Positions 35,323 through 44,807 of a stretch of DNA of 64,000 nt are shown here, in pieces. Under the pieces are notes generated by a model, which worked only from the letters and a program-made list of their open reading frames with translations, had not been told where the DNA came from and made no database searches. Made by a program: the position numbers and the translations under genes. The stretch spans positions 1-64,000 of the forward strand of contig ONQD01000005.1 in assembly GCA_900319865.1 (NCBI GenBank), given 5' to 3'. Position 1 is the first letter of the stretch, and the number at the start of each line of letters is the position of its first letter. This stretch comes from an uncultured Bacteroidales bacterium. GTDB taxonomy: Bacteria; Bacteroidota; Bacteroidia; Bacteroidales; P3.

Positions 35323-36162
35323 TCACATTCGATGATAGTGTATCAATCCCTCTTTGGGGTTTTGAACCACAGTTTTTATTGTTATCCCTCTCCTTCGTGC
35401 CAATGCTGTGAGCAATGGCTCAAACTCTGACGCTACACCGCCCACCAAGTGCAACGGTTTATCCTGGTTCAGTTGCAGATAATCAATCTGGTCGAAGAAT
35501 TCGCCGAAACACCTTTCCAGCACTCCCGCCACATAAGGATGGCCACGATGTCGAGAGGCAAAGGGTACAAACGAAGCAAAAAACCTGTTGGCATAGCTTT
35601 GCCGGTATATCCGGTCGATGCATTCCTCGGTTGTCAGGGGGCAGAAATCGTGCAACAAAGTGCTGACATCTTGCGGCATCCGCTCCTCCAGATAGTCTTT
35701 CAGCAACCGGCGGCCAATATGGTTGCCCGAGCCCTCATCGCCCAGCACATAGCCTGTGGAAACTCGCTGCTTCACTATGTTCCGGCCGTCGTACAGACAC
35801 GAGTTGCTCCCTGTGCCCAATATGCCCACAACCCCGCGCTCATTGCCACACACCGCACGGCAGGCTCCCAGCATGTCGCCTTCCACCTCTACCTCCGCAC
35901 CTTTGAAAAGTGCAGACAGCCGCCCCCTCATTCTTTGCCTCACCTCTGCAGTCCCGCAGCCTGCTCCATAAAAGAAGATGCTGTCCAAGCGTTCGCTGCA
36001 ACCTTCCACCAGCCGTTCGCGCACCGCCCCTACCACTTCGTTAAACGCCTCTTCAGACGTCATCCGTGGATTTAATCCGGCAGTCACATACTCCTTCAAC
36101 TCTCCTCCCACCCGGCTCACCCATAAGGTTTTGGTGCTTCCGCTGTCGGCTATCAATATCAT
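35323..36162 (-). CDS. BadF/BadG/BcrA-type sugar kinase (N-acetylglucosamine kinase-like)
   Basis: The start at 36162 gives [15 protein letters not shown], the phosphate-1 motif of the ASKHA fold, as residue 1; longer alternatives are low-complexity read-through. The 279-aa protein has [16 protein letters not shown] (phosphate-2), [20 protein letters not shown] and [10 protein letters not shown] (adenosine motif), a close match to Bacteroidales N-acetylglucosamine/muramic-acid kinases. It overlaps the pyrD stop by four bases (ATGA). The sugar substrate is inferred. Confidence 0.8.
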   Translation of the reverse strand: MILIADSGSTKTLWVSRVGGELKEYVTAGLNPRMTSEEAFNEVVGAVRERLVEGCSERLDSIFFYGAGCGTAEVRQRMRGRLSALFKGAEVEVEGDMLGACRAVCGNERGVVGILGTGSNSCLYDGRNIVKQRVSTGYVLGDEGSGNHIGRRLLKDYLEERMPQDVSTLLHDFCPLTTEECIDRIYRQSYANRFFASFVPFASRHRGHPYVAGVLERCFGEFFDQIDYLQLNQDKPLHLVGGVASEFEPLLTALARRRGITIKTVVQNPKEGLIHYHRM

Positions 36163-37064
36163 ATTATGCCTATAATGTCGTTGATGTCGTCTATCTTGTG
36201 GCGCTGGCAATAGTCCTCCAGACCCTCCACTATCTTCACTGTCACTGCAGGATCCAGAAAATTGGCTGTGCCTACTTCCACCGCCTTGGCTCCGGCCATG
36301 AGAAACTCCAACGCATCGGCCGCGGTGCTGATGCCGCCCAGACCCACCACCGGTATCTGCACAGCATGAGCCACCTGCCACACCATGCGGACTGCCACAG
36401 GCTTCACGCATGGACCGCTCAGACCTCCCGTAATCGTGCTGAGACAGGGGCGCTGACGTTCCACATCGATGGCCATGCCCAGCAGAGTGTTTATGAGCGA
36501 CACGCTGTCGGCCCCAGCTCCCTCCACTGCCTTGGCAATATCAACCACACTCGTCACATTGGGCGTAAGCTTTACTATCAGTGTCTTACGATACACTTTC
36601 CGCACCGCCTCAACCACCTGGGCTGCCATATCCGGATTGGTGCCGAAACCCATGCCACCTTTCTTCACATTGGGGCAACTGATGTTCAATTCAATGCCTG
36701 GGATATTGTCAAGCTCCTCAATCATCTCCGCCACATGGCAATATTCCTCAATCGACGAACCGCTCACATTCACCAGTATGTTTGTGTCTATATCCTTGAT
36801 GCGGGGATAAACCTCACGGCAGAAAGTATCCACCCCCACATTCTGCAGTCCCACGGCGTTCAGCATTCCGGCCGGAGTCTCGGCCATGCGGGGATAGGGG
36901 TTGCCCTGACGGCGTTCGCCCGTGGTGCCTTTCACCACTATGCCGCCCAGACGCGAGATATCCATAAAATCAGCAAACTCCTCCCCATAGCCGAACGTGC
37001 CCGAAGCAGTCATCACAGGGTTTTTCAACAGGAGGTTATGTATTCTTGTCTCTAACTTTGCCAT
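36159..37064 (-). CDS. pyrD: Dihydroorotate dehydrogenase B, catalytic subunit
   Basis: 301 aa of class 1B type. [15 protein letters not shown] binds [18 protein letters not shown] carries the catalytic cysteine, and [20 protein letters not shown] forms the FMN phosphate site. It oxidises dihydroorotate to orotate in pyrimidine synthesis using NAD through the partner PyrK. The pyrK gene ends 21 bases before its start. Cytoplasmic. Confidence 0.94.
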   Translation of the reverse strand: MAKLETRIHNLLLKNPVMTASGTFGYGEEFADFMDISRLGGIVVKGTTGERRQGNPYPRMAETPAGMLNAVGLQNVGVDTFCREVYPRIKDIDTNILVNVSGSSIEEYCHVAEMIEELDNIPGIELNISCPNVKKGGMGFGTNPDMAAQVVEAVRKVYRKTLIVKLTPNVTSVVDIAKAVEGAGADSVSLINTLLGMAIDVERQRPCLSTITGGLSGPCVKPVAVRMVWQVAHAVQIPVVGLGGISTAADALEFLMAGAKAVEVGTANFLDPAVTVKIVEGLEDYCQRHKIDDINDIIGII

Positions 37065-37085
37065 TTTCTTTCCTTTCTTGTTAAT

Positions 37086-37859
37086 TTATTTGCCCTCGGC
37101 TATCCATTGCGTCAGTTTCTTCACATTGAACACCGGCCCCTCTTTGCACACACATTTATGCCCCTCATCGGTATTGCACACACAGCAGAGGCAGGCCCCG
37201 ATGCCGCAGGCCATCATGTTCTCAAGCGACACCTCGCAATCAATGCCCTTTTGCAGTGCATGACGTCCCACTGCCCGCATCATGGGTGTAGGTCCGCAGG
37301 TGCAGATATAATCGTAATCGCCATCAAACCGGGAATGCTGCGTCACCAACCCCTTCTCGCCCAAGCTACCATCCTCGGTGGCATAAAACACCTTGCCGAA
37401 AGGTTCGAAATCCTCTCTCACTGGAATCAGCTCGCGTGTGCGTCCCCCCAGCAAAACTGTGGGTTCCACCCCCTGGGACTTATAGCACTTGGCCAGATAC
37501 AGCAACGGTGCAATACCCGCACCGCCTCCAACCAGCAACGGCCGTTGGCCAGCCAGTGAAAAGCCATGTCCCAAAGGATAGACCATATTCAGCACCTCGC
37601 CCTCCTTCAGTTCGGCCAGTCGGCGCGTGCCCTTGCCTACTATCTGTATCAGAAGACTCAGTCGGTTATGCTCTTTATCAACATCATGAATCGAAATTGG
37701 TCGTCTCAGCATCACCTCGCGGCAATTTCTCACCTCTACTTCCACAAACTGACCCACCTCTATCGGGGGCAATACCCCCGGATGCTGCAGCGTCAACCTG
37801 AAATAATAATTGCCCAAACGCTCGTTGCGCAGAACAATAAAATCTGTAATACTCTTCAT
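37086..37859 (-). CDS. pyrK: Dihydroorotate dehydrogenase B, electron-transfer subunit
   Basis: 257 aa. The N-terminal FAD domain has the arginine motif MLRRPISIHDV, the middle NAD domain GGGAGIAPLLYLAK, and the C-terminal iron-sulfur motif CGIGACLCCVCNTDEGHKC binds a 2Fe-2S cluster. It passes electrons from PyrD to NAD. It is first in the pyrK-pyrD-kinase operon. All cofactor residues are present. Confidence 0.94.
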   Translation of the reverse strand: MKSITDFIVLRNERLGNYYFRLTLQHPGVLPPIEVGQFVEVEVRNCREVMLRRPISIHDVDKEHNRLSLLIQIVGKGTRRLAELKEGEVLNMVYPLGHGFSLAGQRPLLVGGGAGIAPLLYLAKCYKSQGVEPTVLLGGRTRELIPVREDFEPFGKVFYATEDGSLGEKGLVTQHSRFDGDYDYICTCGPTPMMRAVGRHALQKGIDCEVSLENMMACGIGACLCCVCNTDEGHKCVCKEGPVFNVKKLTQWIAEGK

Positions 37860-37944
37860 CTTTTGTCAAATATGGAATAATAATACTTCGTCCGTTGAAA
37901 GCACATGCTTATAAAACAAAATGCAAAAATACGAATTTTTTTTG

Positions 37945-37952
37945 TACCTTTG
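37945..37952 (+). promoter_or_regulatory. -7 element for recR
   Basis: TACCTTTG followed by C fits the Bacteroidota -7 box, 22 bases upstream of the recR ATG. A TTG at the right distance is lacking, so promoter strength is uncertain. The leader would be very short. Confidence 0.55.
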
Positions 37953-37973
37953 CATTCTCAAACAAATAAAAAA

Positions 37974-38585
37974 ATGGATCTGTCCTCTTCAACCCTCTCC
38001 CAGGCCGTCGATGCCCTCGCGTCGCTGCCCGGCATCGGCAAACGCTCCGCACTGCGTTTTGCACTCCATCTACTCAAACAACCACCCGAAGAGGTGCTCC
38101 ACCTCTCCGAAAGCCTCCATCGTCTGGCCACCGACATCCACTACTGCAGCATCTGCCACAGCGTCAGCGACTCCGACCTCTGCCCCATCTGTGCCAGCCC
38201 CAAACGCAACCAATCCATCGTCTGCGTGGTCGAAAACATACAAGATGTTATGGCCATAGAGAACACTCAGCAATATCAAGGCCTCTACCACGTCCTCGGC
38301 GGGGTCATCTCGCCCATCGACGGCATTGGCATCCGCGACCTCAATATCGAATCGCTCCTACAGCGCGTCCGTCAAGGCCATCCCGCCCCTGTCGAAGAGG
38401 TAATCCTTGCACTCCCCACCACAATGGAAGGAGACACCACCAGCTTCTACATCAACAAACAACTCGTCCCCCTCAACGTCAAAGTAACCACCATTGCCCG
38501 GGGCATCGCCATAGGCGACAACCTCGAATATGCCGACGAAATAACCCTTGGACGCAGCATCCTCCACCGCATCCCTTTTGCATAA
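37974..38585 (+). CDS. recR: Recombination mediator RecR
   Basis: 203 aa with start at 37974, which gives the normal family length. A helix-hairpin-helix ([20 protein letters not shown]), a C4 zinc finger ([16 protein letters not shown]), a Toprim domain ([15 protein letters not shown]) and a Walker-B-like C-terminal region ([20 protein letters not shown]) are in the usual order. RecR works with RecO (and RecF) to load RecA on gapped DNA. It is upstream of a nagZ-like gene, 32 bases apart. Confidence 0.95.
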   Translation: MDLSSSTLSQAVDALASLPGIGKRSALRFALHLLKQPPEEVLHLSESLHRLATDIHYCSICHSVSDSDLCPICASPKRNQSIVCVVENIQDVMAIENTQQYQGLYHVLGGVISPIDGIGIRDLNIESLLQRVRQGHPAPVEEVILALPTTMEGDTTSFYINKQLVPLNVKVTTIARGIAIGDNLEYADEITLGRSILHRIPFA

Positions 38586-38617
38586 ATCATTGTCACAATT
38601 ATTAAAAACCCAGCAAC

Positions 38618-39772
38618 ATGAAAAGATTATTTTTGCTTGCTTTCCTCATGGCCGTTGCACTCTCGGCATGCAGCCAAAACCCCAACGTCAAAAAAGACTC
38701 CGAAACCCAACCCCAAATCGGGGCAGACCAACTGCGGAAGGACATCGGCGAAATGCTACTGGTGGGATTTCGTGGCACCACCATCACCGAACAGGACCCC
38801 ATAGTCCGCGACATCCGCAAATACCATGTGGGCAGTGTCATTCTCTTCGAATACGACGCCCCTTCCGGCACACGCCACCGCAACATCAGCTCGCCACAGC
38901 AAATCAAAAACCTCTGTGCTGACCTACAGAAATACTCCTCCGAACCCCTTCTTATAGGCATTGACCAGGAAGGAGGCAATGTTACCCGTCTCCGCTCCCG
39001 CGACGGCTTCCCCCCTACCCTCACCGCTGAAGCATCCGCCCGCGGCGGCGACGACAGCGTATCCCGCAACGCTCACACCATCGCCACCTCCCTCAGCAAA
39101 GCTGGCATCAACCTCAATTTCGCCCCCTGTGTCGATGTCAATGTCAACCCCCAATGCCCCGTCATCGGCAAACTGGGCCGCAGTTTCTCCTCCGACCCCG
39201 ACAAAGTAACTCATTTCGCCTCCATCTGGATTAAAGAGCACAACAAACAGGGAATCATCTCCTGCCTCAAACATTTCCCAGGCCACGGAAGTGCCAGCGG
39301 CGACACCCATGCCGGTCTCGTCGACGTTAGCAAATCTTGGCAACCTTCCGAACTGCAACCCTACTCTTCCCTCATTGAACAAGGTCTGGTCGATATGGTC
39401 ATGGTGGCCCACGTCATCAACTCCCAGCTGGGGGACGACCTCCCGGCCTCACTCTCCCCATCAGTGGTCAAAGAGTTGCTGCGCAACCAAATGGGATTCA
39501 CTGGCGTAGTGGTAACCGACGATCTCGCTATGGGTGCCATTGTCAAACAATACGGCTTCGAGGAAGCCATCCATCTGGCAATCCTCGCCGGTTGCGACCT
39601 CCTCTGTTTGTCCAATAACGGCACACGCTACGACCCGGACATGGTGCCACACGCAGTCGAAGCCATCCTCTCTATGGTGGAAAACGGACTAATCTCAGCA
39701 CAAGACATCCACGCCTCTGCCGAACGCATCCGGGTTCTGAAAAAGAAAATAAACCTAGAACCAACCCGTTAG
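38618..39772 (+). CDS. GH3 beta-N-acetylhexosaminidase (NagZ-like) lipoprotein
   Basis: 384 aa with the lipoprotein signal MKRLFLLAFLMAVALSAC. The GH3 domain has IGIDQEGGNVTRLR, the KHFPGHG motif (with the acid/base His of NagZ-type enzymes in GHGSASGDTH) and the nucleophile in VVTDDLAMGAI. Such enzymes release N-acetylglucosamine from peptidoglycan fragments or glycans. The lipidated form points to envelope location, unlike cytoplasmic E. coli NagZ. Its end overlaps the convergent DedA-like gene by 18 bases. Confidence 0.88.
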   Translation: MKRLFLLAFLMAVALSACSQNPNVKKDSETQPQIGADQLRKDIGEMLLVGFRGTTITEQDPIVRDIRKYHVGSVILFEYDAPSGTRHRNISSPQQIKNLCADLQKYSSEPLLIGIDQEGGNVTRLRSRDGFPPTLTAEASARGGDDSVSRNAHTIATSLSKAGINLNFAPCVDVNVNPQCPVIGKLGRSFSSDPDKVTHFASIWIKEHNKQGIISCLKHFPGHGSASGDTHAGLVDVSKSWQPSELQPYSSLIEQGLVDMVMVAHVINSQLGDDLPASLSPSVVKELLRNQMGFTGVVVTDDLAMGAIVKQYGFEEAIHLAILAGCDLLCLSNNGTRYDPDMVPHAVEAILSMVENGLISAQDIHASAERIRVLKKKINLEPTR

Positions 39773-40195
39773 GCCCAACAAACCTGTATCTGCAAGATAA
39801 CGGGCAAATTTGCCTGCAAACATCAAGACCAACGTCCACTGCGGGTTCACCCTCATCAACCCCATAGCTATGGCTATCAGGTCACCCACAAAGGGCAGAC
39901 ACGTCAACAACGCCGCCCACACGCCGTACTTCGCCACACGGTCGCGCATCCTTTCCAGTTTCTCACGCTTCACCCTGAAATATTTCTCAAGCCACTCCCA
40001 CTTGCACAGCCACCCCATGGTGTAACTTATCATACCGCCAGTGGTATTGCCCAATGCCGCCACCAATGTAACCGTCCACTTGCCATAGCCTGCCAGCAAG
40101 GCTCCTGCCAGCAAGGCCTCGGAAGAAAACGGAACCACAGTGGCCGCCAACATACAGCCCAGAAACAGCCCTAAAAGTCCTAATTGCTCAAGCAT
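39755..40195 (-). CDS. YqaA/DedA-family inner-membrane protein
   Basis: 146 aa with four to five hydrophobic segments and the family pattern LAATVVPFSSEALLAGALLA, AALGNTTGGMISYTMG and FVGDLIAIAMGLMRV. DedA/YqaA proteins sit in the inner membrane and are linked to lipid flipping and envelope homeostasis. It is convergent with the NagZ-like gene, overlapping by 18 bases. Confidence 0.85.
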   Translation of the reverse strand: MLEQLGLLGLFLGCMLAATVVPFSSEALLAGALLAGYGKWTVTLVAALGNTTGGMISYTMGWLCKWEWLEKYFRVKREKLERMRDRVAKYGVWAALLTCLPFVGDLIAIAMGLMRVNPQWTLVLMFAGKFARYLADTGLLGLTGWF

Positions 40196-40274
40196 ATCCC
40201 CAATAACGCTTACCCCGCCGTTTTATTATGTCCCCACCCACTTAGAGTTGCTCTTGCAACTGGAATTCAGCCCC

Positions 40275-40829
40275 TATCAGCTGTCATGCTGCAGTCTCGG
40301 CCCTGCGCCCACGGCTTGGAACTCAGTTTTGCCTATCGTGTCCCTAACGGGAAGCCCTACTGGTTGTCATACTGCTTTCACGTCCCGTCAGGGACGAAAC
40401 CTTGCATAACACGGTACAAGAGGACCGAGTCCTCGCAGTGCCGTGAGGAAACAACCAACGGACCAGCGTCCCGACAGGGACGTGACCTTGCATAACACGG
40501 TACAAGAGAACATAGTCCTCGCAGTGCCATGATAAGACAACCAAGAGACCAGCGTCCCGACAGGGACGCGACTTTGCATAACACGGTACAAGAGGACGGA
40601 GTCCTCGCAGTGCCGTGATAAGACAACCAAGAGACTAACGTCCCGAAAGGGACGTGACCTTGCATAACACGGTACAAGAGGACAAAGTCCTCGCAGTGCC
40701 GTGAGGAAACAACCAACGGACCAGCGTCCCGACAGGGACGCGACCTTGCATAACACGGTACAAGAGGACAAAGTCCTCGCAGTGCCGTGATAAGACAACC
40801 AAGAGACCAGCGTCCCGACAGGGACGCGA
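40275..40829. repeat. REP-like array, left of the transposase (86-bp period)
   Basis: The short palindrome GTCCCGACAGGGAC recurs with starts at 40382, 40468, 40554, 40640, 40726 and 40812, exactly 86 bases apart. Between them lies a second imperfect palindrome (CACGGTACAAGAGGAC ... GTCCTCGCAGTGCCGTG). A degenerate inverted unit precedes them (about 40275-40370). The last copy ends next to the transposase stop. It encodes no protein, and its open frames are repeat translations. Confidence 0.92.
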
Positions 40830-41282
40830 CTATGCATCCTTCATGAAGAACCGATTGTCTATAGCCACCTCATTGGCCTCGATAAACCGTCTATACTCCT
40901 CGGCAAAAGTCATCTTCTTGTGATGCTCCTTCTGCCCTTTGATATAGTTTATTATCTTGTCTCTGTCATGTATACTATAAGTGAATCCCGCGTACTCCTG
41001 CGACCACCCAGTGAACTTTGGAAAGTGTGGGTTGGTTTTCATCCATTTACTGGATGACACTTTCAACGCTTTCACAAAAGAGGCCAGATCCAACGTAGCT
41101 GGCAAGGATACCAACAGATGCACATGGTCGGGCATCCCGCCAATACGGTACAGTTTGCCGTTATAGCTATTGATGATGCCATTCATATAGGCATACAGCT
41201 CATTCTCGTGCTCTTCGGCAATAGCCAACTCGCTGCAGTGTGTACGCAGGACGATATGATACAATGTGCTGACATAACTCAT
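40830..41282 (-). mobile_element. IS200/RAYT-type Y1 transposase inside REP-like arrays
   Basis: A 150-aa single-domain HUH enzyme. GGMPDHVHLLVSLP gives the metal-binding HUH motif (His53, His55) and NYIKGQKEHH holds the catalytic Tyr113 with Gln117. It starts with YHIVLRTH, as in TnpA/RAYT proteins. No tnpB-like gene is present. It is flanked on both sides within 40 bases by palindromic repeats, which fits a REP-associated tyrosine transposase that processes those repeats. Motifs are intact, so it is probably active. An IS200 element is the alternative, but the repeat flanks favour RAYT. Confidence 0.85.
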
Positions 41283-41315
41283 GCTCCGATAACGCTTGTT
41301 GTGTGCCTTTATTGT

Positions 41316-41716
41316 GTCGCGTCCCTATCGGGACGCCCTATAGTCTGTCATGCCGCTATCACGGCACTGCGCCACAGGCTTGTACCATGTTAAGCATATC
41401 GCGTCCCTGACGGGACGCCCTGCCGGCTACCATATTGCTATCACGGCACTGCGCTTGAGGCTTGTACCGTGTTATGCTTGTCGCGTCCCTTACGGGACGC
41501 CCTACCTGCTGTCATACAGCTCTCACGGCACTGCGCCTGGGGCTTGTACCATGTTAAGCATATCGCGTCCCTGACGGGACGCCCTACCAGCTGTCATACT
41601 GATATCATGTCCCGTCCCGACAGGGACGAGACCTTGCATAACACAGTACAAGAGGACAAAGTCCTCGCAGTGCCGTGATAAGACAACCACTAAACCAGCG
41701 TCCCGACAGGGACGCG
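41316..41716. repeat. REP-like array, right of the transposase (82-bp period, inverted)
   Basis: Palindrome GCGTCCCTATCGGGACGC and variants occur with GTCCCT at 41321, 41403, 41485 and 41567, 82 bases apart. Each is followed by CACGGCACTGCGCC...GGCTTGTACC. They are in inverted orientation to the left array. A forward-type copy follows (41614 and 41700, again 86 apart). The arrays thus point towards each other around the transposase. Confidence 0.92.
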
Positions 41717-41963
41717 ACACAAAACGAGTAAACCCACCTAAAGAGAGTGTGATGGTTCTTCGATCCTTCTACGGTCTCTCGGCGAGGTCAGCCTATCCCA
41801 TCGGGTAATAAAATTCCACAGCCGGATAGTATCTGAAAATAATGTTTTGGCAGCAAAACGGATTACAAATCCTGATAATAATATGTGTCGGATTGCAAAT
41901 ACAACACAACGAACCACGACTGGAACATCCGCTACGGCAAGTAATTCAGACGATATTGGTACT

Positions 41964-42233
41964 TTATGGTAAATCAAATATTGAAAGTGGATTAGCCTTG
42001 AATTGCAGTTGGTTTGCAGTTCTCTCGCCATTGTCTCCTCCTTTTCGCTGCATAGTAACTCCGCCCAAACGGATTCCTCCTTGATGTGTGTACTCTACTT
42101 TATGGTCACCCACATAATGATTGATGGCCTCATTGATGGAAACAAGTTTCCATCTGTAACCCTGATGTTTGTGGACAACAAGCATCCAGTCTGCGGCGAA
42201 TCTTCCGCGTCCACGAGTAATGTCACTAAAATT
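41964..42233 (-). pseudogene. C-terminal fragment of a type II restriction endonuclease
   Basis: The open frame from 42233 (just after an in-frame TAA) reads NFSDITRGRGRFAADWMLVV and ends GVTMQRKGGDNGERTANQLQ then FKANPLSIF. The RxTMQRKGGD and QFK.NP pattern is a C-terminal signature I associate with several type II restriction enzymes. The N-terminal part is missing and the fragment has no proper start. It lies 17 bases from the small gene at 42251. It is likely a remnant of a lost restriction-modification system. Confidence 0.55.
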
Positions 42234-42250
42234 TTAAATATTTGTGTGTT

Positions 42251-42472
42251 TCATTTATTTCCATATTTAGTTCCGGTAAGTACAAAAGAGAGTATATGGG
42301 TATGTACGTCAAGCCAATTCCTCTTATTGTCTTTACTTTCAAAAGTGGCACGATAATACCATTTCTTTGCTTGAGGATCCTCATACACTTCTGCAATGTA
42401 GTGACCTTTGGTGTTTTGTTTGACTTTTAGGGTTTTTCCATCTTTACGATTGTAGGTTGTAATTGTTTTCAT
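42251..42472 (-). CDS. Small hypothetical protein in a decayed restriction locus
   Basis: 73 aa starting MKTITTYNRKDGKTLKVKQN and containing KGHYIAEVYEDPQAKKWYYR. It is basic and probably beta-rich, and I recognise no family. It sits between the restriction-enzyme fragment and the DUF3883-like nuclease gene on the same strand. It may be an accessory protein of that locus or another fragment. Confidence 0.4.
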   Translation of the reverse strand: MKTITTYNRKDGKTLKVKQNTKGHYIAEVYEDPQAKKWYYRATFESKDNKRNWLDVHTHILSFVLTGTKYGNK

Positions 42473-42533
42473 GTTTTTCACTTTGCTCTTATCATGGATT
42501 TTGTATTTCCGAGTCTGATTACTAATCTAATAT

Positions 42534-43301
42534 CTATATTCTTGGAATTATAGTCGAATAAGAAACCTGTATTACTTGTCTTTCCTGCCGATGAAAGAGA
42601 AGGTTGTCACAATGCAGTGGGTCAAAGAACAATTGATGCATGGGGCTATCTTTGAAATTGCTCACCACGAACAAACAATAACGTTCCAACAAGTCCTCAG
42701 CCATATTGTGCTCTTTCTCTGTCATTAGTATGCTACCTTGCCGATTGTTGATTCCTTTGACTTCTACGTAGAAATTTGACGTGTTGAGCGAAAGTTTGTA
42801 GTCGAAGCCGCAACCTAGGTTTGTTGTGTCAGTCAGATTGAAGTCGCTGAATGTGGGAATGTTTCGGTAGTTCATCACAAAGTATTCTTCGGCAGCCTTT
42901 CCGGTGATAATGCGGTTGGCTAAGAATTTGCGTTCTCTCGTGATAGGATGATTCGACTTTATATCGCTTATTTCTACATATTCATCTACAACAAACGAAT
43001 TAATGATGGCATGAAACATCTCAAAGGAGAGGTCTTGAGTCCTCTCCATGATGTCGCGGCAATAATCGCGCAGCTCTCGGTGATGCCAGCCTAGTCTTGG
43101 ATTGGGGAAATATGGGTCGAACTCATCTCTGTAGTTCTTGATAGAACTTGGAGGCGTCTCAACCGCATAACCCAACACATTGAAAGCCTCTTTGAACCCA
43201 GTAAAGCCAAAACTGTCAAGGGCTTTCTTGTCGTACTTGGACAAAAAGAGACCCATCATGATGGCCTTATCTCGTTTTGAAAGATGTTTGTAGTCAATCA
43301 T
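42534..43301 (-). CDS. DUF3883-like PD-(D/E)XK nuclease
   Basis: The start at 43301 gives MIDYKHLSKRDKAIMMGLFL and 255 aa. The C-terminal half has CGFDYKLS ... SNFYVEVKGINN, the D-...-(D/E)xK signature of restriction-like nucleases, followed by ILMTEKEHNMAEDLLERYCL, as in DUF3883 domains. Its ATG lies two bases after the stop of the truncated methyltransferase, so it is probably its downstream partner or the product of a deletion that joined two loci. The nuclease motif is intact. Its target is unknown. Confidence 0.65.
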   Translation of the reverse strand: MIDYKHLSKRDKAIMMGLFLSKYDKKALDSFGFTGFKEAFNVLGYAVETPPSSIKNYRDEFDPYFPNPRLGWHHRELRDYCRDIMERTQDLSFEMFHAIINSFVVDEYVEISDIKSNHPITRERKFLANRIITGKAAEEYFVMNYRNIPTFSDFNLTDTTNLGCGFDYKLSLNTSNFYVEVKGINNRQGSILMTEKEHNMAEDLLERYCLFVVSNFKDSPMHQLFFDPLHCDNLLFHRQERQVIQVSYSTIIPRI

Positions 43302-43303
43302 TA

Positions 43304-43930
43304 TTATGCTGCTATTGAAAACAACGTCCCCCTGGTGTCTTCGAATCCCAGCCTTTTGCCCGAGATGGAAAAAGGCTGGCAAGGGAAACCAGCACACAGA
43401 ACATCATGGTCGGGTATTTGTTTTTCGTCTATTTTAGTAATGTCTCCAAACGGCATTTCACCGTAATTGGCAAAATATGTGCTTTGAGCCTCTGCATCGA
43501 ATTCAGAGGAGAACACGCATTCTCCTCCCATATTTTGCAGTGCAATGCGAAATCCACCGATTCCTGCGAACAGGTCGATGAAGGTGAACTTGGGATTTTC
43601 TGGGGCGGGAAACGGAACGTCGAAGAACTCGGAGAAGAGACTATATTGTGCAGGATCCTCAGCTGCCATAAGCAGCTGTTCGTCGCTCCAGTTGCATATA
43701 TCAATCTGTTGCCGCATCTCTTTGCGTGAGAGGAAGTCGCGTATCGATTCGGCTATCTCAGCTCGCTCTGCATGACTTATGTCCTTGCGGTGGTTGTGCA
43801 GCCAATGGCTCAGCACCGCCATCTGGTTCTCATACGAGGTCTCGCCGTACAATTTTACATTGTAGCCGAAGACCTGTGCCTCATCTTCGGGGAAATTTGT
43901 CAGTTTTATCTTTTTTGGCTTATTCATCAT
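43304..43930 (-). pseudogene. N-terminal half of a C5 cytosine DNA methyltransferase
   Basis: 208 aa with motif I FTFIDLFAGIGGFRIAL (about 115-131), motif II EFDAEAQSTYF, motif III GDITKID and motif IV AGFPCQPFSISG, with the catalytic Cys184. It stops after DTRGTLFSIAA. A complete enzyme continues through motif VI (ENV), the target-recognition domain and motifs IX-X, all absent. The cut falls just before the nuclease gene start, suggesting a deletion fused the two. It is almost certainly inactive alone, unless a separate C-terminal half exists elsewhere. Confidence 0.75.
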
Positions 43931-44327
43931 AAATCGTCACTCCATAAATCATAACGAAAAACATCAACAATTATTGCATGGGTACCGGAATTATTTGTGT
44001 CTTAATCCCGTTTGGTTTGCCCCCCCGGCAAATAAGAGAATCCCGGCCTTGTCTTTAGTGTTGGAGGCAGCTGTGCGTGCCAACGCTTCTTGGGAGGTAT
44101 TGCGGGCTATCATCTCCTCGTTGTCGCTCTACAGCTGCTCGGTGAACACCAATGCCTTGCAGTTGTCCGTGGGCACTCATGCACCTAGGCGGAGGCACCC
44201 GTCGCAACACTGCTAGCCAACACCCCTTCGCACACCTAAAAGCCGTCTCCGCGGCCAACTGCCTGTGTTCTCGACTTATCGAAAACGTTGGTCAAGTACG
44301 TTGCTATCTGATGGTGGGTGGGCTGGT
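43931..44327. other. Decayed intergenic stretch
   Basis: About 400 bases without a convincing gene. On the minus strand an ATG overlapping the stop of the DUF3791 gene (44331) opens 31 codons (MNQPTHHQIATYLTNVFDKS) and then stops. Further on, fragments such as MIARNTSQEALARTAASNTK are readable but broken by stops. They look like remains of one or more coding regions that I cannot identify. Confidence 0.4.
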
Positions 44328-44543
44328 TCATGCGAGCGTACCTCCATTCTTTTGACAATAAACAATCAGGTCGTCGATGGTCTCGTCCATCGACTGCAAG
44401 TGTTCTACATCGTAGAACTCTATCAAGAACGCCAAGCCCTTATGCTCGTGCAAATAACTGAATGCCGCCTGTCGCGTCATCGCGAAGCGTTCGCCAAAAG
44501 CATGCACTGCTGCTGTAAGGAATGGTATCTCATACTTGCTCAT
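44328..44543 (-). CDS. Solitary DUF3791 protein
   Basis: 71 aa (MSKYEIPFLTAAVHAFGERF; QSMDETIDDLIVYCQKNGG) of the DUF3791 family. It has a good upstream promoter (44564-44593). Its TGA overlaps an ATG, as in the cassette at 6 kb, but only a 31-codon frame follows where DUF3990 would start. It appears to be a remnant of a cassette that has lost the toxin-like gene. A role as an orphan antidote is possible. Confidence 0.7.
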   Translation of the reverse strand: MSKYEIPFLTAAVHAFGERFAMTRQAAFSYLHEHKGLAFLIEFYDVEHLQSMDETIDDLIVYCQKNGGTLA

Positions 44544-44563
44544 ATCTTGACCTTATTGATTTA

Positions 44564-44593
44564 CAAAAATACAACAATTCTTCGACATAGCAA
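44564..44593 (-). promoter_or_regulatory. Bacteroidota-type promoter for the solitary DUF3791 gene
   Basis: On the minus strand TTG (44593-44591), a 19-base spacer and TATTTTTG (44571-44564) match the consensus. The start codon is 20 bases downstream, leaving a very short leader. Confidence 0.72.
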
Positions 44594-44807
44594 AAAAAAA
44601 TTGGGTTTTCAGCAGATGGACATCCTAGTGGGGTGCTCGATGTGGCGGGTGCTACGCTACAGTTGCTACAGATCGAAAAACCTTCTTTGGGGGTACCGTA
44701 ATTGATGTAACCCCCAATGACCGATTTGGGATAAAGATAATTCGTCCAGAAACTGCTGTCGGGTCGGGACTGTCTTTCAGGTAAGCAGAGGGTCCGCCCA
44801 AGGTTCA

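Noticed and set aside
40344..40837. Overlapping minus-strand open frames with repeats such as SLSGRWSVGCF
   Set aside because: They are periodic read-through of the 86-bp palindromic array, with no start signals or protein-like composition.
40275..41716. Possible CRISPR array
   Set aside because: The whole 82/86-bp unit is conserved, including what would be spacers, and the unit contains two palindromes; no unique spacers exist.
41738..42031. 97-codon minus-strand frame overlapping the restriction-enzyme fragment
   Set aside because: It is out of frame with the fragment showing the TMQRKGGD signature and has no protein-like features.
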